Shown here: piece by piece, positions 6,466-8,406 of the stretch
Position numbering within the stretch: the stretch's first letter is position 1
Layout: every line of letters begins with the position of its first letter
NCBI GenBank assembly: GCA_031258475.1
Contig: JAIRMS010000083.1
Span: 1-8,406 of the forward strand
DNA: 8,406 nt
Reading direction: 5' to 3'
From: Holosporaceae bacterium
GTDB taxonomy: Bacteria > Pseudomonadota > Alphaproteobacteria > UBA3830
The notes under the pieces: generated by a model
Told to the model about the DNA's origin: nothing
Databases searched by the model: none
The model's input: only the letters and a program-made list of their open reading frames with translations
Made by a program: the position numbers and the translations under genes

Positions 6466-7608
6466 TTATTGCTTGGAATCTCCGGACTTTAACACCGCGT
6501 TTACCGGCTGCCCTGGACGAGTTTTAATGATTCCTTCCGATACGACGATTTCACCCTCTTTTAGACCAGAACTGACTACGACTTTATCGCCGACCAACTC
6601 GGCTTTTACCGGACGAACTTCCACCACCTTGTCGTCTCTCACGACGTAGACAATCTCCCCCGTACTCGTGGAAATTAGAGCGGACTGCGGGATCACAATG
6701 GCGTCTTTGTATTCGGCTCCGATTAATTTTACCCTCACGAATTGCCCCGGCAACAGAAGTTTCTGATTTTTGTCGTTCGGTATTTCAGCTTTGATAGATA
6801 CGCTGGAAGTCTGACTATCTTCACCGCTATCTACGAAAATAATTCTGCCCGCCTGAGGATAAACAGAGCCGTCCGGCATTATCACTTCGACCTTAAAATT
6901 ATCGAGCCGAGCCAGTTCTATTTTCCCATCTCGATAGCTCTTATTCATATTGCTCCAGATGGAGCCGGATACGGAAAAATTAGCGTGCAAAGGACATATC
7001 TTCACCATGGAAGTCAGCAAACTGGATTCTTTTACCGGAGCAGATACCAGATTTCCGATTGACTGCGCCTCTTTCCCTATGATTCCTGAAATTGGAGCCT
7101 TCACCTCGGTGTATCCCAGATTAATCTCCGCTTCATGCAACGACCCTTCGGCCACCTTCAGATTAGCGTCAGCCCGCTCGTAGGCGGAAAGAGAGTCGTC
7201 ATGATCTTTTTGGCTTACCGCGCCGTCTTTAAATAATTTTTTCATGCGCTCATAGTCTCTGGTAGTTCTGCGCAACTCGGATTCTGCCTGTGCAAAAGAT
7301 CCCTGAGCCCGGGTCAGCGCCGCTTTATACGGTTCCGGATCTATCTCAAAGAGCTTTTCACCTTCATGAATGTATTGCCCTTCCTGGAATAGGCGTGATT
7401 TAAGAATGCCGCTTACCTGGGCCCGTATCTGAATTTCCAGCGCTCCGGTTATCTTTGCTGGAACTTCCACCACAAATGGAACGTTTTGTCTCACAACTTT
7501 TGCTGCTCCAACGAATTGCATTGGCGTTTGGACTTCTTTTTTATCTTTGCAACCAGCAATAACAATCAAAGCTATCAGCAACGATTCTTTTAAAAGATTT
7601 TTCCACAT
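6466..7608 (-). CDS. RND periplasmic adaptor, AcrA/MexA type lipoprotein
   Basis: This is the membrane fusion subunit linking the inner-membrane pump to the outer-membrane factor. Its 380 residues are normal for the family. A lipoprotein signal ends in I-A-G-C (Cys20). The first lipoyl half lies at about 55-95 (R-A-Q-V-S-G-I-L then E-G-E-K-L-F-E-I-D). A coiled-coil alpha-hairpin follows at about 96-162, including D-Y-E-R-M-K-K-L-F and A-V-S-Q-K-D-H-D. The second lipoyl half is at about 163-190 (L-G-Y-T-E-V-K-A-P-I-S-G-I-I-G). The beta-barrel runs about 205-295 and ends in L-L-L-P-G-Q-F-V-R-V. The membrane-proximal domain runs about 300-375 (V-I-P-Q-S-A-L and the P-G-Q-P-V ending). Start ATG 7608 begins the signal peptide, and the GGGGG run just before it is only a weak Shine-Dalgarno. 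It is the first gene of the operon, about 36 nt below a strong promoter. The +2 residue is Lys, unlike the Asp after the lipidated Cys in E. coli AcrA. Confidence 0.95.
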   Translation of the reverse strand: MWKNLLKESLLIALIVIAGCKDKKEVQTPMQFVGAAKVVRQNVPFVVEVPAKITGALEIQIRAQVSGILKSRLFQEGQYIHEGEKLFEIDPEPYKAALTRAQGSFAQAESELRRTTRDYERMKKLFKDGAVSQKDHDDSLSAYERADANLKVAEGSLHEAEINLGYTEVKAPISGIIGKEAQSIGNLVSAPVKESSLLTSMVKICPLHANFSVSGSIWSNMNKSYRDGKIELARLDNFKVEVIMPDGSVYPQAGRIIFVDSGEDSQTSSVSIKAEIPNDKNQKLLLPGQFVRVKLIGAEYKDAIVIPQSALISTSTGEIVYVVRDDKVVEVRPVKAELVGDKVVVSSGLKEGEIVVSEGIIKTRPGQPVNAVLKSGDSKQ

Positions 7609-7650
7609 GGAACCCCCGAGAAATCAACCAATTCACCTAAAACCCGTCAG

Positions 7651-7680
7651 ATTATCTTATATTTGCACAAGAGGAGTCAA
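7651..7680 (-). promoter_or_regulatory. Sigma70-type promoter of the efflux operon
   Basis: On the minus strand TTGACT (7680-7675) and GATAAT (7656-7651) are separated by 18 bp. Each matches consensus in five of six positions. The predicted start site is near 7644, giving a leader of about 36 nt to ATG 7608. The position, spacing and direction all suit the adaptor-pump-channel operon, and no other equally good pair is visible in the region. Confidence 0.7.
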
Positions 7681-7710
7681 TTAATATTTTGTTAACCTTT
7701 TGAAAGTGTG

Positions 7711-7738
7711 GTACGCACAACTCGTTTTGAACGCGTAC
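7711..7738. repeat. Spaced inverted repeat upstream of the efflux promoter
   Basis: GTACGC (7711-7716) and its reverse complement GCGTAC (7733-7738) are separated by 16 bp. The arms are 22 bp apart centre to centre, close to two helical turns. Relative to the predicted start site the repeat lies at about -67 to -94. It could be an activator-type site for a dimeric regulator or the stem of an RNA hairpin made from rRNA-operon read-through. Arms of 6 bp can arise by chance. Confidence 0.35.
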
Positions 7739-7882
7739 AATAGTTCTGACCAGGTCATGCGGCGTGTCCGGAGAGTTTTTGAGTAGAATGCCTACGTAAA
7801 ACCGATCGCGACAAAGCTTCAGTCCAGGCGAGTTTGACTGGCTAGGACAAAACTCAGCTATTAACGAACAAGCTCTCAGTCG

Positions 7883-7914
7883 AAAATAAAAAGTACATAG
7901 ATGATCGTCCATCT
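7883..7914 (-). terminator. Weak terminator-like hairpin after 5S rRNA
   Basis: Read on the minus strand, AGATG (7914-7910) and CATCT (7903-7899) form a 5-bp stem with a 6-nt loop. Six nt later comes the U-rich tract TTTTTATTTT (7892-7883). It sits about 11 nt after the 5S end, where an rRNA operon terminator is expected, but the stem is short and AT-rich and the U tract is not adjacent. It is the best candidate seen, not a strong one. Confidence 0.25.
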
Positions 7915-7924
7915 GATCTTATTA

Positions 7925-8043
7925 AGTCCGGCAGCGTGCTACTCTCCCACGCCTTAAGACGTAGTACCATTGCCGCTGGAGACTTTCGCTTTCCAGTTCG
8001 GGATGGGATGGAGCGTTTAATCCTCCGCCATAACCACCGGACT
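7925..8043 (-). rRNA. rrf: 5S ribosomal RNA
   Basis: The minus strand reads as a complete bacterial 5S of about 119 nt. Its 5' end AGTCCGG (8043-8037) pairs with the 3' end CCGGACT (7932-7926) as helix I. Between them are the typical segments TGGTTATGGCGGAG, CCATCCCATCCCGAACT, and GGTACTAC followed by GGGAGAGTAG. It follows 23S by about 63 nt, the normal order in an rRNA operon. Exact ends are good to within about 2 nt because they are inferred from helix I. Confidence 0.95.
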
Positions 8044-8106
8044 AAATAAGACCAGATTCCTTGACAAAACCTCACAAAAAACAAGAAACTTACGTCTGAT
8101 TGCTGC
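8044..8106 (-). other. 23S-5S rRNA transcribed spacer
   Basis: About 63 nt of AT-rich DNA lies between the inferred 3' end of 23S and the 5' end of 5S. It is removed during rRNA processing. No tRNA or other gene is seen in it. Confidence 0.6.
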
Positions 8107-8406
8107 GTATCAAGCCAATCGAGTTATTAGTACCGGTTAGCTTCAAGCATTACTGCTCTTCCACATCCGGTCTATCAACGTGGTAGTCTTCCACGACTCT
8201 GATGGCGAGAACTAATTTTGAGGCGAGTTTCCCACTTAGATGCTTTCAGCGGTTATCTCTTCCATGTTATGGCTACCCGGCGCTGCGACTGGCGTCACAA
8301 CCGGTACACTAGTGACATGTCCACTCCGGTCCTCTCGTACTAGGAGCAGCTCCTCTCAATTCTCGAACACCCACGGCAGATAGGGACCAAACTGTCTCAC
8401 GACGTT
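8107..8406 (-). rRNA. rrl: 23S ribosomal RNA, 3' end (cut by window edge)
   Basis: The minus strand carries about the last 300 nt of 23S rRNA. The sarcin-ricin loop core AGTACGAGAGGACC, bound by elongation factors, is intact at 8341-8328. It is followed by CGCTGAAAGCATCTAAG and GGGAAACTCGCCTC of domain VI, and by the tail CTAACCGGTACTAATAACTC. The GATTGGCTTGAT ending resembles alphaproteobacterial 23S genes. The 3' boundary near 8107 is estimated from that tail. The 5' part continues beyond the window to the right. Confidence 0.96.

Larger units (their letters stand above)
7609..7924. other. Intergenic region between 5S rRNA and the efflux operon
   Basis: This 316-bp stretch has no convincing gene. 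From the 5S side it holds a weak terminator-like hairpin (7883-7914), an unexplained higher-complexity stretch (about 7745-7880), a spaced inverted repeat (7711-7738), an AT-rich segment, and the efflux promoter (7651-7680). An 86-codon minus-strand frame covers most of it (7912-7652), but it has no ribosome binding site and no family I recognise, and it runs through the promoter. No tRNA is visible, although an initiator tRNA often follows 5S in alphaproteobacterial rRNA operons. Confidence 0.6.

Noticed and set aside
7652..7912. 86-codon minus-strand frame between 5S and the efflux operon
   Set aside because: No ribosome binding site, a start only 13 nt after 5S, no recognisable motif, and it runs across the efflux promoter. 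It is probably chance, though a diverged gene fragment cannot be excluded.
7854..8084. 76-codon minus-strand frame across 5S rRNA
   Set aside because: It covers the whole 5S gene, so it is an artefact of rRNA sequence.
1..8406. CRISPR array, tRNA gene, riboswitch or defence system
   Set aside because: No regularly spaced repeats, no cloverleaf or known riboswitch core, and no Cas, restriction, toxin or related protein motifs were seen. Apart from the transposase end, the small lipoprotein and the short gaps, the sequence is explained by known families.

Overview
The window looks like chromosome from an alphaproteobacterium of moderate to low GC. The 3' end of the 23S rRNA has an alphaproteobacterial-looking tail, and YbjN next to lgt is, from memory, an arrangement common in that class. 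The transposase remnant, low-GC intergenic DNA and tight packing would suit a host-associated lineage such as Holosporales, but that is only a guess.

Layout, left to right. Positions 1-135 are the last 44 codons of an IS481-like transposase running in from the left edge. A short AT-rich gap (136-254) holds two small direct repeats and a TATAAT box. It leads to a 108-residue lipoprotein of unknown function (255-581, +). That gene runs tail-to-tail into lgt (573-1376, -), the enzyme that lipidates prolipoproteins, with a 9-bp overlap. Divergent from lgt is a YbjN-family gene (1434-1943, +), whose stop lies 3 bp from the end of a long minus-strand operon.

That operon (7608 down to 1947) encodes a complete tripartite RND multidrug efflux pump in transcription order: periplasmic adaptor lipoprotein, 1043-residue HAE1-type inner-membrane pump, and NodT/OprM-type outer-membrane factor lipoprotein. 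The gaps are 15 bp and an 8-bp overlap, so the genes are almost certainly co-transcribed and partly translationally coupled. A convincing sigma70-like promoter (TTGACT, 18 bp, GATAAT) lies just upstream of the adaptor gene. No regulator gene adjoins the operon, but a spaced inverted repeat sits upstream of the promoter.

The right end is the distal part of an rRNA operon on the minus strand: the 3' end of 23S (8107-8406, cut by the window edge) and 5S (7925-8043). The 316 bp between 5S and the efflux operon contain no convincing gene.

Functional link: three gene products here (small lipoprotein, adaptor, outer-membrane factor) carry lipoboxes and are predicted substrates of the Lgt encoded in the same window. 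I found no new defence, mobile or regulatory system. The points most worth checking are the His-to-Tyr change in Lgt, the small four-cysteine lipoprotein, and the unexplained DNA between the rRNA and efflux operons.
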